A stretch of DNA of 64,000 nt from Symbiodinium natans (taxonomy: Eukaryota > Sar > Dinophyceae > Suessiales > Symbiodiniaceae): contig CAJNDS010000101.1 in the NCBI GenBank assembly GCA_905221605.1, positions 107,208 through 171,207 on the forward strand, written 5' to 3'. Both the position numbers and the translations under genes were made by a program. The notes beneath the pieces are model-generated. The model did no database searches. It saw only the letters and a program-made list of their open reading frames with translations, and was not told where the DNA came from. This document shows, piece by piece, positions 34,790 through 46,859 of this stretch; position 1 is the first letter of the stretch, and every line of letters starts with the position of its first letter.

Positions 34790-36150
34790 ACCTGATATTG
34801 ATCTGAGCTTCCCGCACCGGCCAAGCATAGCATCAGGTTCAAAAGCTCTGTCCACGCAGAAGCAGAGAGTTCCTTATCCCGGGAAGACTTTGTGCTGGCT
34901 TGCAGGACCTGGGGAGGCGTAGCTTTGCAGGGGACAAGTCGTGCAGAGCGTCGTAGGACATGATGAGCTGAGTGCCCAGGATGGCAGAGCAGGATGAGCT
35001 TATGTGGCACTTCGTGTACATGATCGCAGACCACGAGATGGAGAGCGCAGACGATAGGACCCTTGGCTGCAAAACGTAGGCTGTGGAGTCGAAGTTTTCG
35101 ATGGCGCTCGGTGGCAACAGCGAGCGCCTGTGCAAGGTCCGCTGGAAGGTCCGGTGCAACAACCAAAGAAGACCTGGTGGCATCGATTGTAAATTGGAAC
35201 AGCACCCTGACTGCATGGATACGAGCCCAATTCACCACAGTTCACACCAATGCTTCGGCAACCATCTCGACCTCTGACTGTAAGCCTCACGACCCTTCAC
35301 GAAGCGGAAGGACACAACATTGAAGAGGGCTTGGAAAAGGAGCCGCACCTGCTTGGAAGTTCAGCACACAGATTCAACATGTGAACCTTGCATCCAGGAG
35401 CATAGCATCTTTGCGACCTATTCAGATCACTTGGGCAGCTCGTCCGTGCTTGCGACATCTACAGAATCCTGGGATACTTTCGTGTGTCCCTTTGTGCCTT
35501 AACTGTCCGAGGTGTCTGGAAGAGGCTTTCGCAAAGTCCCTTGGAGGCCGAGAGAGTTCACAAATCTGAATTCAGTTTCCTCTTGGGTGCTTGTAACGGG
35601 ATCACCCCTATATCGCGTAAACCCCCATGGGTGCCTTAGTTGCAAAAATTTTGCACTCCTCCCACGTGCAGGCCTGGAGCAAGCATTGTGCTGGTATCCG
35701 AAGGCGCCTGAAGGAGATCGAGGAGGCATCTTCCATGCGTGGATGTAAACCGCGAATCTCAAGGCCGTGGCCTTTGACCCGCATTTGCCAAGGCAGTGCA
35801 GAGCCAGGATTTTGTGTATCTTCCCGGGTGCGATGACACAGAGGAGGCATTGGCTGCGGCATCGCACGTCTGCCAGTGGTCATCCTGCCTTCAGTGGCGC
35901 TCGGTCCTGATATATGGATGCCAGCATTTGCCTCTAAGCAGAGGTGCTGAGGGGGTCATTCTCTGAGCAGCTCTTTGTCAAAGTGGCTTTCAGCAAAAGC
36001 AAGAGCACCCTGGCCCGCAAGTCTCTCTCTGTGTGCTTGACTTGAGTCTAGCCGGGAATATCGAGTTCACTCCTTCCGTTTAAGGCTTCAAGAATCCCCC
36101 AAGTCCTATCAGCTATCTTATATGCCTTTGTCGCTTTTGCTGGTTGTGGT
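34790..36150. other. No firmly supported gene
   Basis: Frames on both strands around 34786-35320 and 35500-35880 overlap each other and none shows a known motif. Confidence 0.35.
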
Positions 36151-37226
36151 TTGGGACTTTGCTTCCAATATTCGACGAGACCGAGGCCGGCAGGATGTGG
36201 CGATCTTCACCCAGCTCATCCTCCTACAGTGCCACGTCATGGAGAGCTCATGCAACAGTTTCGGAGTTGTCGTGGACACTGCTTAATGTTGAAACATGAT
36301 CATCATGACACGCCGAGACTTACAGTTTTGTTCACGAAGCTATCTGAAACCCTAAAGTTGCACCTGCCCATGCAAGCCCTCCGAAAAGCAGGAGTCGGTC
36401 TGGAGATCACTCTTCCCAAAGCGCTGTCAGCAGGCGTGCTGCGTCAGATGTGGGAACGTGTATTGTGTTTGATGCAAGATTTTTTTGGGTTGAGGACGTG
36501 TTCATGCGTTTTTGCCCCCAACGGTGTAGAGGCCACACGTGAAGTCGTGGAGCAGCGACGGCCTCAGGCTGATCAGTAGACTTCAATTAACACACTCGAC
36601 ACATCTCAACACAGAACACATGAACCCCTGAAGCCCTACAGCAACAGAATCTGCGCAGCCCTCATGACCCAGGTGTCCAGACCTTTGGTTGGGCATCGAC
36701 TACGTCTTCAGCAAGCACAGTGAGCGCAGTTCTCGTGCCATTTTCTTCTCTCCACAGGCGGGGTTTAGAGCCTTGAGCCCTTGAGGGCTTGTTAGGGCTT
36801 ATGTGGAGCGCTCACGATTCTGGCACGCTGCATGTGCATCAGGGATTCCAGAAGTGGAGAAACTCTGACAAGTGGAGAGAAATCTCGGATCGGCAGTCCG
36901 GTTCTCAGAAGTCTGAGGAATGGAAAGCTTCGATCTCTGGAATGAATCTTGACAGTGACCCAGTCCAAGCTACAGGGAGACTCTTCATCAACGAGCATGC
37001 CAAGAGAGTAGATCGACCGTTGGCAGCTCATTTTCGAGATGTCTGGCCTGTCAAGCTGGTGCTATCAAAGTTGAAAGATCTCACATTTCCTTGGTGTCAT
37101 CTTGTCTGCCCTGGCTTTCAGGAAAGCGATTGCGGAACACGAGAAGTCGTCCAAGTTGCCACCGATGAGGTAGGGAGCTTTGTTTTCTGGCAGCCGTCTT
37201 TGAGTATCCCGAGCACGTCCATGTAA
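36151..37226 (+). CDS. Possible unknown exons
   Basis: Two open plus stretches look coding. 36310-36530 contains LTVLFTKLSETLKLHLPMQA and LRKAGVGLEITLPKALSAG. 36830-37060 contains NSDKWREISDRQSGSQKSEE and FINEHAKRVDRPLAAHF. They could be exons of one gene separated by an intron of about 250 nt. No domain is recognised. Confidence 0.35.
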
Positions 37227-38099
37227 AACATTTCTGAAATCGGAGGCTGACACGCAGCCCTTTGTACCTCGGCAAGCCGATCATCTCTGCAGCCAGCAGT
37301 CAGAGGCTGTGATCCAGCAGCCTTGACTGTAAGTCCTCATATCCTCCTATGCCTGGTTCGCAACTAAACATGGGCAGGATGATGCAGTCCGAAGCGGAAG
37401 TCATCAAACTAACTCCGACATCCTTGGGCACGGAAGCGCGAGCAATATGTCCCCAACCAGTTGCAAGGCCCGGGGTGCTCGTTCTGAAGTGTCATAATCT
37501 TGTTGCAATGCTTTCCAAACTGTCCGGTCGTTGAGGCTGACACCTCCCCAAAGCAGCCCGAGACTACGATGGCCCATCAGCTCTCGCGGGGACTTGAAGC
37601 GGTGACCAGCCCCCACATCGGAACAGCATAGACATGGCTCCATCAGCCTTTTGTCTCGTGAGCTTCTAGATTCTTGAACTGTCAACCTTAAACTCCGAAC
37701 TTTAACAATCATGCATACGCAAGTGTCGCGAAATGTTGTAAAAACGACCTGGTGAGGTACACCAGCCCCATACGCCAACCTATTGGCGTGACTTGTGTCA
37801 GACCGTCTACCCTGCCAAGTACCCTGCCAATCTGTTTGCACCGGCGGCTGAGGAGGCAATCTCGGCTGTGATTGCATCGTGTCTGATACGTCCGGTTGTG
37901 CGGGCATCTTCTGTTTCATTAGACTTTGGCAGAAGCTTGACAACTGTTTGCTGGCTACCCGCTCCACATTGGTCTGCCCTTTTCCGCTTGCAGGTGCGTA
38001 GATGGAGAGAAAACACTCAGGAACACGCACTGGACGACTCTTCGCTGCAACGAGCTCGATGCCCGCACAAGTCAGCATGACAGCTGCTCCTGGCATGCA

Positions 38100-38385
38100 T
38101 ACGCACAGTTTCCCTGAAGGCCGGAAGCTATTTGCAGGCAGATGCTGCTATACATCTCCAGTGTGAAGTGTTGGACAAGCGGGGCGTCCTGGCTACTAGT
38201 CCAGAAGGAAAGGCACTCAGACTCTCTTCGAAATACTTGCAACGTTGTACTCAAGTAAGCGATGTGGAGCTTTGCGTCCTGGAAGAAGGACCTTGCCGAG
38301 AGTTCCAAGATGTTCTTGCCGCTTTCACTGGCTACCGTCCAGAAGACCTTTGCGTGCAGGCATGCAGAGTCGGCATATGCAGCTT
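38100..38385 (+). CDS. Unknown protein exon(s)
   Basis: A plus frame reads VSLKAGSYLQADAAIHLQCE, VLDKRGVLATSPEGKALRLS and SKYLQRC, then VSDVELCVLEEGPCREFQDV and LAAFTGYRPEDLCV. A GTAAGC donor-like site follows CAA at about 38251, so there may be an intron that is short or absent. The sequence is clearly protein-like but unassigned. It ends just before the hairpin-rich non-coding block. Confidence 0.45.
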
Positions 38386-38398
38386 AGGGCTTACATGG

Positions 38399-39595
38399 AA
38401 AATCGCTAGCGATTTTAAATCGGATTTAGAATCACGAGCCAAATCGTGAGCGATTTGGAATGTGGTTGTGTAGGCTGAAGAGGACACGATTTTCTTGACT
38501 AGGTTTGGGCAAGTAGCAGCAAGGCTTTTTCCAGAGGCGCACGGTTTTTTCCGGTATATATTTTGAATTTTTTCCGAGAGAAAACGACGCTTTCGACTTC
38601 AGATTGTTTTGGGGGAAGGGCTAACCTCGCGCACTTGCCCAAGTTTTGGAGCCTTTTTTCTTAAGTTTGTGACTGTGGGAAGCTTGTTTTCTGTTTTTTA
38701 GCCAGGCCAAAACCACGTTTTGGTTTGAGGTCTGATGGTCGTTCGCAAACACGTCTTCACGGTTTTCCGGATACAGTGCATATTATCATTTTTTGAAGTT
38801 TACGGGTTTTTGGCTGCATCATAGGTTGCGAAGATTTGTGCCCGCGGTCTTGCATGTTGTAGAATCAAGCAAAAACGCTGTAGCTAGCAGTGTTTGCGGC
38901 ATGTTCGCCAAAAAAGAATGAATAGTTAGCGCGTCTGGTTGCGGAAACACCAAGCATACTCTTGCAATGTATTTCTATATGCAAGGCAAACACGCTGAAC
39001 ATTCCAGTGTTGTGGGCATGTTTGCAGAAGGTTCGTGACAGAGCACGTTGTATAGAGGAGCCAAAACGCTGTAAATACCGGTGTTTTGGGCATGGCTAGG
39101 AACATGGTCGCAACCAACCCCCGCCCCCCATCCCCCACCCCTCCACCCCCCCGATCCGTGAAGAACAGCGAAGCACCTGAAAACAAGCAAAACCTGCGGG
39201 TCAATTGGTTGTGCGTTGGCTTAGACCAGGCTCCAAACAGCCCCCCGAAGAGGCTTCGGCAAAATGCCTTCCCCAGCGATGAACACCCCTTGCCTGGGGA
39301 CCAGTGCCTGATGACCAAAAGCCCCCAAGCCGCAAAAACATCAACTACTTGAGGCCGAAACCCTGCAAACTCGAAACCGAGATAGGGAGGGAGCAGTGCT
39401 GCTTTGGAGGCCTACCAAGACGTGTACAGTTGCATCCCGCAGCGCCCACATATAAGCAGCGCGTAAGCAACTTACACGGCGATTTGGATCTTCTGTTAGC
39501 GGCTCAAAACCCAAATCGTGCTATTTGTGATTTGGGCATGTTTCCACAAGTAATTTTGGGGTTGCGAGTCCAAATCGCTAGCTCTTTGCGATTTG
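38399..39595. repeat. Cluster of short hairpin elements
   Basis: Perfect 18-bp palindrome at 38399-38416 (AAAATCGC/GCGATTTT). Inverted repeats at 38439-38458 (CCAAATCG/CGATTTGG), 38707-38723 (CCAAAAC/GTTTTGG), 39510-39536 (CCCAAATC/GATTTGGG) and 39571-39595 (CAAATCGC/GCGATTTG). Three hairpins of one type lie between: 38873-38895, 38992-39010 and 39061-39089. In these an arm ending ACGCTG pairs with CAGTGT or CGGTGT around a 7-nt loop. Four of the hairpins are followed by GGCATGTT or a close variant. The block is T-rich and non-coding. Confidence 0.7.
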
Positions 39596-39619
39596 TGGTT
39601 TGGCCTTCTAATTACATAG

Positions 39620-40735
39620 GGAGAGCCACGAGTGCAATAAAGCCTGCATGGCTTGTTCTAAGGGCCGGTCATGGCCGGTCTCGTACCAGTTTCGTTCCTG
39701 TTGCCATGCATGTGTTCAGGATAATCTCAATGCGATACTTGTAGTGATTATAATTGTAAGAGTCAACAAGTCTGAGACAGTGCCATGCACGATGCATTGA
39801 GTCTGGGCTTGTCTAGGCGATGGGATGTGTCCGTCCTGACACAGACGTGATTGTGCTGAAGGCAGAAGGGCACGGGACAGCCCCAAACCACTGCAAGCAA
39901 TGCAGCAAGCGGAACACTGAAGGCAGATGGTCAGCAGAAGTGCGATGTCAGGCAGAAATCTGCCCGGCGAATACCTCCATTCGGGAATTCCGCGCCATGC
40001 AACAGAGGTTGACGCTCGGAGGCTTTTAGGCTTGAATGCTGTACTGAAGGCAGGCATGGGTTCAAGATCAGAATGCGACTTTTCAAGATCAAGGCATTTG
40101 ATCAAGACTGCAGAGAGCTCGAGAGAGTTCTTCCAAAAGTTCCCCGCCAATGGTCACGTGCTCAGTTACGTCAATGCGAGAGCAGGTTCAGGGGGAATAG
40201 AATCCACACCTTGCATGGTGTGAGGCGATATTCATGTGAGCACCAGCTGCTGCATCGATAACCAGGGTGGACCATCGTCGACTGCGCCGCTCGGCCAACA
40301 TAGGTCAACTTCAGAAGCAAGCCTCCTGTGATGCAGTGCTTTTTGTTTCTTTTGCAGGTTAGCAGGCTGCCGGAGCTATTCTCATCTCGCTGCCCGCATG
40401 GCCACTGGCTCGTGGTTAGTAATCCAGCGACTGTCGTATGGAAAATCAGATCGTAAGGACATCTTGGAGCCCGCAGATGTCGTGGACAGCTTGCCCTCGG
40501 AACCTAAGCTGCTCTTGCGGATAGGCTGGCCTTGCTAGATTGCTCGCTGTGATCGGATGTTCGAGCCATTGTCGTTGTCGCAAGATGGTTAAATTCGGGA
40601 GGGTTCTCTGTACAGACACTTTTTGCATCTGTGGATTTCTGATAGGACTGATAGGAGGAAGCCCCCAACCAAAAAATCGAGTGACACTTGAAAAAGAATC
40701 CCAAATGAGGACCGGGTCCAAGAAGTGCTGAGCCA
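39620..40735 (+). other. Weakly coding stretch
   Basis: One plus frame at 40077-40200 (KIKAFDQDCRELERVLPKVP, RQWSRAQLRQCESRF) looks like an exon. Frames at 39820-40029 and 39927-40070 overlap and are ambiguous. Nothing is recognised by family. Confidence 0.3.
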
Positions 40736-40737
40736 GC

Positions 40738-43700
40738 TATCACTGCTGGGGCTACCGGAACAAGTGCAGGCGCGCCTTCAGCCTTCAGCGCTTGGCACAC
40801 TGGCAAAGCACCAGCAGAGCTTGGGCTACCATGCAGCTAAGTTGATGCTAAGTTGCGTAGTTACATTTGGACACCAAAGCACATAAGCTGATTCTCCAGG
40901 ACGAACGGGCGAGCTGTTGCTTTGAAGGTGTTTAACAGTTTAACCCTCAACATACCTCAGCAGCACCTCCACTTAGAGCTCTTTACTTGGAATTCTGGCA
41001 AAGAGAGCTGGAAGATGTCAAAAACCGAAGCGAGACCTTGACGTCGGTAGTGCGGGAGCAGTGCCACGAAACTGGGAGCTCGTGGGATCAGCAGCACTCC
41101 GCAGCCATGTTGTGCGTCCTAGCTTGCATCGATGGGTTTAGGACTTAGGGTCACACCTGTGCCAGGTGCTTCGGGGTGCATCTGGCACTCGGCGACTTCA
41201 CTTCAACCTCCGCCCCCGAGTGGAGGCACCGACGCTGGAGGCGATGCTGTACACGTGCCGATTTTGTGTTCAAAGGGTCGGGCGCAGAATGCATGCGTAA
41301 CCTACTGTGCCTGTGCTTTACGCATCTGTGGAGACATGATACACGACGCGACGATCCAAGCATCATGAGCACCAATCTGTTGTTATCATCCTGACGCCAG
41401 GACATGCGGACACTGCAAACCGATCTTGTGGAGCTGGAAGCTCGAGGCATGTAAAGCAGCTGTTTGTTTGTTCCACCATGTTCCACCTGTGCATGATCCG
41501 GCGAAATCTAGATGCCATCTAAATGCCTCACCATGTGGCTCTTTAGCTGTGAGCATGGCTGCCTTGTGAACACCGCTGACAGCTGAGAGAGTCCTTGTGC
41601 ACGAGAGAGATGCATCTGCCCGTGGCTAGGCTTGCCCCATCTTCTTGGAAACTCCATGGTCCGCTGCCAGGACGTTTAGAAACGACTTCTGGGATTCTTA
41701 GACTTGTGCTTCAGCACTCAAGGAGACTAATGACCCTATGCAACCCAATGCCGACTCTTGCAGATTTCGCTGTAGTTGTGAGATGCTGCACCGCGCTGCG
41801 TGACGTTCGCTGTCTAAAGGTTGTCGAATCCACTCTGCATCATCTTCCTGCCGCTCCTGCTTGCAACTCGGCCAAGAGAAGCACTTGATCGAAGCACCGG
41901 GGCTGCCTCAGCCTAGCATCTACAAACCAAGCAGGGGCAGCTGCTCAGCTACTCAGCAGAATCGTGTTCAGAATCAGTACTTTAGCAACGTGCAGCAACC
42001 ATCCTCAAAGCTTGTGTACACAGTTATGCATATTGGTTCACTTACATAAAGCATTCTGGCTTATTCATATATATATATACTATACTATACTATGCACGGG
42101 TATGTGTATATATATATACATACATATACCTCTGCATGTACGGATGCAGGCATGTATGCTTACATACATATGCACAGAATCACGAACTTCGGCGCAGTCC
42201 AGCACGTTGAGGTGGCAACTCCACGCTGCTCCGCTGCCACCTGGACATTACAGATGAGAGCGGCTGGCTCCATCAGCATGGAGGCCAGAATCGCCAGCAT
42301 GATCGCGTCTGCAAGCACTGCACACATGCTGTAGGGTCCTATTTACTGGCACTGGGGGACGGCAAGAGTCAACAACTCCAGCCCTAGTTCATGGCATGGC
42401 TGGGAACTGTTATGGCTGGATGTCGGTGAAGCGAAGCGTTAACCCAAGCGATTATCAAGGCACTCTTTGACCAAGGTCATCGTTGTGCTTCCGAATTTGT
42501 CCACATCCTGAAGAAGATTGCGTCGCACTACAACCTGATGAGCCTGGAATTTAAAAATGTCCGAATGTGGCAGCTGAAGTCGAAGAAAGAACCTCGGCAC
42601 AGTGGTCAGCCATTAGTATGAACGGCCTGTACTGCTCATGTGACAATGCGCACACATGAAGCTGCAGTATCAATACTTGACCAAGGACTACACCATGGAC
42701 TTTCAGGTCTTAGCACCGATTTCCGCGGAATCCCGCGGCTGTCCTCCATTAACAAGCGTTGCTTTGCGCAGGTTGTTTTTGCAGCCTGGGGCTAGAAGCT
42801 GCGCATAATCAGGTACGATTCATCAGCTCATCTGGTCTCTTCATCAGAAAGGCCTTGCTGACTGGGCTGCTGTCGAGCTCAGGCTGCAGAAAGGAGACTC
42901 ATCTCCCCCACCGCAGTTTGAGCGCACACGACATACCTTCGCCCAACGGCCTGCTTCCTAGCCATAGCCTGGCTTCGGACCTGATACCCGCCGGTGCATG
43001 AAACGATGCCAACAAACGTGAACAAGAAACAAAGGGCCGTAATGCACCAAGGGTCTGCATATCCTCCATTCGACACGGTTTGGACTGGCGATCCTGGTAG
43101 AGAGGTTGAACAGGGTTGGCAGTGTCTATCATGGTGCCAATCGGTTAAAGGTCGGGCCACTGTGTTCCACCCAGAAATCTGCTTGCGGATGTTGCATGCC
43201 CCCAATGATTGTTAAGGATGCAAGTGAAGCCATCTTCAGGCGCCGTGCTTGCACAGTGCGGGAGTTATGTTGTGCTTGTGTCGTTAGGTTTTCTGCAAGC
43301 TCTGTGTCGTTGCCACAAGGGGCGTGACTGTCAAACGGCCAGCTCGAGTTTTTGCGACCAGCAGCATCAACAGTGGCGAGTGCCACTCGTGGCAGCTCTC
43401 TCAACCAAGCCAGGAGTGGCTTGGCGGAAGACTCGTCATGGCTTTGATGCGTTGTTGTTTGTTTTGAAATCCTTTACCTTCCGTACACAGCTGAGGGAGT
43501 TGTTGTGGTGCCGCATGACACATCATGACGCCGAGGAGCAAGCAAGGCTTCATGGTCTGGGAAGAGCTCGAGGTGGTCGATCGGTTCGGAGCCATCCAGC
43601 GCAGCTTGGCAGTGCAGAGGGCCGCGCCTTCACTCGTCAAGCCCTGGAATGCTGGGGATGCATCCGGGATGCACGTTGTTAACGTGTTGTGCGCTGCAGG

Positions 43701-44640
43701 CAACGGTGCCACCCACCTGGTGGCATTGCTGGCGGACTGCAGCAAATTCAAACATGAGTGAGTGCAGTTGTACGATCCTCCCCTACTTGTCACAGTCACC
43801 ACACTCAGCTAGGAAACTATGCGAAGTTTCAAAGGTTGAATGCACGGTCCGCAGAATATTGAATAATGAATCTGAAATCATCATGTAAGTGCAGGACAGC
43901 CTACACGTCATCACTGGCATTGAATCGGCACGGGTGAGCATCCTCAACGTGTCACCAAGGCCAAACACGGATGTTCCGTTTTGTTTCTCGATTGAATTGC
44001 TCGGATGTTGCTCTGGCTCGCTACATGTTCAACTCTCTGTAGGAGTGACCTTCCGAAGCGCCAGCCCCCGAGCACTTTTGCAGCTTCCCGCCCTACGCAG
44101 TCCATCACCGGAATGCGCCCGTTGCAGCCAGCCCAGGCACAGCATCAAGAGAAGGACCAGCGCCGCTTGGATGCACACCAGTTGCATCAAAATTCCGGAG
44201 GCTATATTATAGATTATATCATACATTTTATGTTATAGATTATATTAAAGTTTCGACATTCGAAATGGCGGGATGCAGCCAGGTTGGTGTACAGTGTGAA
44301 GCTCGAGATCGACTTCTCCAGCTGCGCAGGGCCACCTACTTCAGTAGCTTTTCGGTTTTGGAAGGGTGAGAGCCGCAGATGACCAGTTTTGCAATTCAGA
44401 AGGTACCACCTTGCAAATTCAACTTGAAAGATGAGAGTGTGCTCAAGCCTTGAAGCAAACCTCTAGCGACACGCGAGCAGGGTTGGCTGGACGGTTGGCC
44501 GAGGTCGCCCATGAGCAAAACTTGCGATCCGTCTTGGAAGCTACAAGCAACCTGCACAGCTTCTCGGCTCATGACCCCCGATGGTTGTTTCCTCAACACT
44601 GCCTGGGGTCGACTGCATGTTTGCCGACTCCACCTTTGTA
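40738..44640 (+). CDS. Coiled-coil protein, multiple exons
   Basis: Plus-strand exons with heptad-like sequence: 40720-40815 (LSQLSLLGLPEQVQARLQPS); 40970-41110 (ALYLEFWQRELEDVKNRSET, VVREQCHETGSSWDQQHSA); 41400-41455 (QDMRTLQTDLVELEARG); 42440-42600 (AIIKALFDQGHRCASEFVHI and LKKIASHYNLMSLEFKNVR); 43545-43760 (VWEELEVVDRFGAIQRSLAV and AGNGATHLVALLADCSKF); 44280-44330 (VGVQCEARDRLLQLRRAT); 44475-44570 (AGLAGRLAEVAHEQNLRSVL). They could be one large coiled-coil gene or two. No motor, kinase or other domain was recognised. Introns contain AT tracts at 42066-42125 and 44205-44246. Confidence 0.4.
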
Positions 44641-46440
44641 GTCTGAACTTGAAACCTCATCACTGAGAATGCTGTTTGGCCTGTAACACAGACCAGTCTT
44701 CATAGATGTTCATAGTATAGCCTGTGCGGTAGCCTGGAGCAGTCACAGGTCAGAGGCAGGTGACGGGGGCCTGAGAGTTTAGGGCTAAGGGTTTCACGGC
44801 TTTTTCTGGAGCTTCCCGAGCTTCCATGAACCAGCCCAGGATAGCCCAGGAACGTACATTCGCTTTCCGATTTCTACAAGTTACCCTGGGAACCCCCAAA
44901 GGAAGGCTCGGGAATCTGGAAGGCTCTGACCACCCGGGACCCCTTGCCTCCGTGTTTAAGTACCATGCACGCACCATGCCCCTCAACTGCCCTAAACTTA
45001 CTCAAAGGAGGTGGGCGAACAATCAGCCCACCCACCCCCGCCCCCACCACTGTGGTTTTCTTTCTTAAGATTGTTCTGCCGCTCCACTTAGGCACTGCTG
45101 TGCTGCGGCGGTGGGGGCACTTGCCTTTCTTTCAGCAGTGTCTGAGCAAGCACTAGCCAGCATGTCGTGCCGGAGACGTCTATACTTGCCCATGTTTCCC
45201 ACCTCTGTCAACTGAGCAAGGTATTTCATCATCGGCGTCGCGCCTTGACATACACTAGTCAATGGGTGTTTCATGCAGGTGCTGAGTTCTTGAAGCTTGC
45301 CAGTACGTGCGGCTCACGCGGGCAAAGTGCGCCCTACTCTTATGTCCCGCGCTGAAAGGTTGTGCACGAAGCCCAGACCTGTGACCAACGGGGTGAGAGG
45401 GAATGGAAGCTGGTGTCGCTCGAACGTGACCTTTTGGAACCTCAGCAGCTCCCTTGCACTTCAGGGGGGCCATGGGCAAGCGAAGCCAAGAAGAACGCAT
45501 CAAGTTGTGATTCGACTTTGTAAAATGTATCGAAGGCTCTGCACACCTGTCACATGCCTGATGTGTGAGCGACCAGTGACCCACATGCTTCCTAGCCTAG
45601 GCCAAAGGTCTTGGCTCACCTCGACCTACGAAGCAAGGCAAGCCCATTTTCGGTTGAGAAATTCCTTGTCGGAGCATACCGAAAGTAATAGATTCGCCCA
45701 AGCAATCTGACCTTCATAGCTATCCCGACAGCGGGGTCTTGCAGCGCCTGCATGCGAGACGATGTTACTAAGTCGGTGCGGTCATGTGCGGTCGGCGTCT
45801 ACACAGGTAGTGACTGCGGTAGCAGGATTCGTACCGTTACAGCGCTTTTGCCTAGATCGCGTGGTGGGGGAAACTTCTGCTGAGGTCTCTAGGCAAGAAA
45901 AGGTTGGAGGCACCCTCAGAAGAGCAGAGCAGAGCCAGGTGGGCAACTTCCACTGCTCGCATGGCCGCTTTTGGCCGCTGCGCTTGGCAGACATGCTCGC
46001 CGAAGCCTTGCACCAGGCAGCCATGGCAGCTATGGCACATTGTCACATTGGCATCCCATGACCTGTCAGGGCTGTAATCGGCTACAAGGGGGCACAAAAG
46101 GTGCGGTGAACATGGTCCTGGCAGGCCTGCGGTGTCGCAAAGAACGACATTGCTTGAGCCTTAATGTGGCATTGGTATAGCATCGCGTCTCACATGGCAA
46201 GTTGCATGGGCATCCACGACTTGGAGGTGATCACGTGCATCCAACTCCGACCAGCAAGTCAACAGCGGAGTGGATTGGTCACGGACTTCTTAGAGGCCAT
46301 GGAGAAGCTGGAACTTGAAGCGAAGGCTAGGACATGCTGCTGGTTGCGACAGTGCTGCAGCCAGGGAAACAACTCCTTGTCCGACCGCAGGCTGCATCCG
46401 ACTCCGATGATGAGGATGTACGAGATGGCTTCAGAAGAGG
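44641..46440. other. No firmly supported gene
   Basis: Plus frames at 45297-45710 and 45762-46061 stay open but lack motifs and overlap minus frames. A plus frame at 46380-46440 (SDSDDEDVRDGFRRG) may be an acidic exon. Confidence 0.3.
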
Positions 46441-46444
46441 ACAG

Positions 46445-46800
46445 ATGAGGAAGTGCAAGAAACCCGCAAGTTTAACATGGCCAAAGCTTTGGTGGAGGGA
46501 TCCTCTATGCTGCATGCTGTGCTCAGTGTACCAGATGGAGCCCTGCCTCCAGCCTTATTGGTGCCACGAGGACTATCGGAGATCTTTTCAGATGCCTCTT
46601 CAGCTTCATACACTGTAGAATTCGAGGCCTTGGTTGCAGCTGGCTAGTTGTTGGAAGCGTGGCATATTGAAAATGTTGGCTTCGCCTTTCGCAGGTGATG
46701 GCACACAGCATGCACGATGTTGCTGCAGAGTTGACGCGGCTGTGTACATCACTTCGAAAGTTCCACAGCCAGGCCCACACGCTGCGTGCGACAGTCTCTC
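46445..46800 (+). CDS. Unknown protein, two exons
   Basis: The first exon reads TDEEVQETRKFNMAKALVEG, SSMLHAVLSVPDGALPPALL and LSEIFSDASSASYTVEFEAL, ending near TAG 46645. The second begins after TCGCAG at about 46694 and reads VMAHSMHDVAAELTRLCTSL and RKFHSQAHTLRA. Both are convincingly coding and in the same orientation as neighbours. No family recognised. Confidence 0.45.
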
Positions 46801-46859
46801 CCTGCAGCACGTAGCGACACGCGACGACGCAGCATCAGCATGAATGTCGATAGAGCGTG

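Noticed and set aside
42062-42130. AT-rich TATATA run as a promoter TATA box
   Set aside because: It is a simple-sequence tract within a likely intron; dinoflagellate promoters are not known to use such a TATA box.
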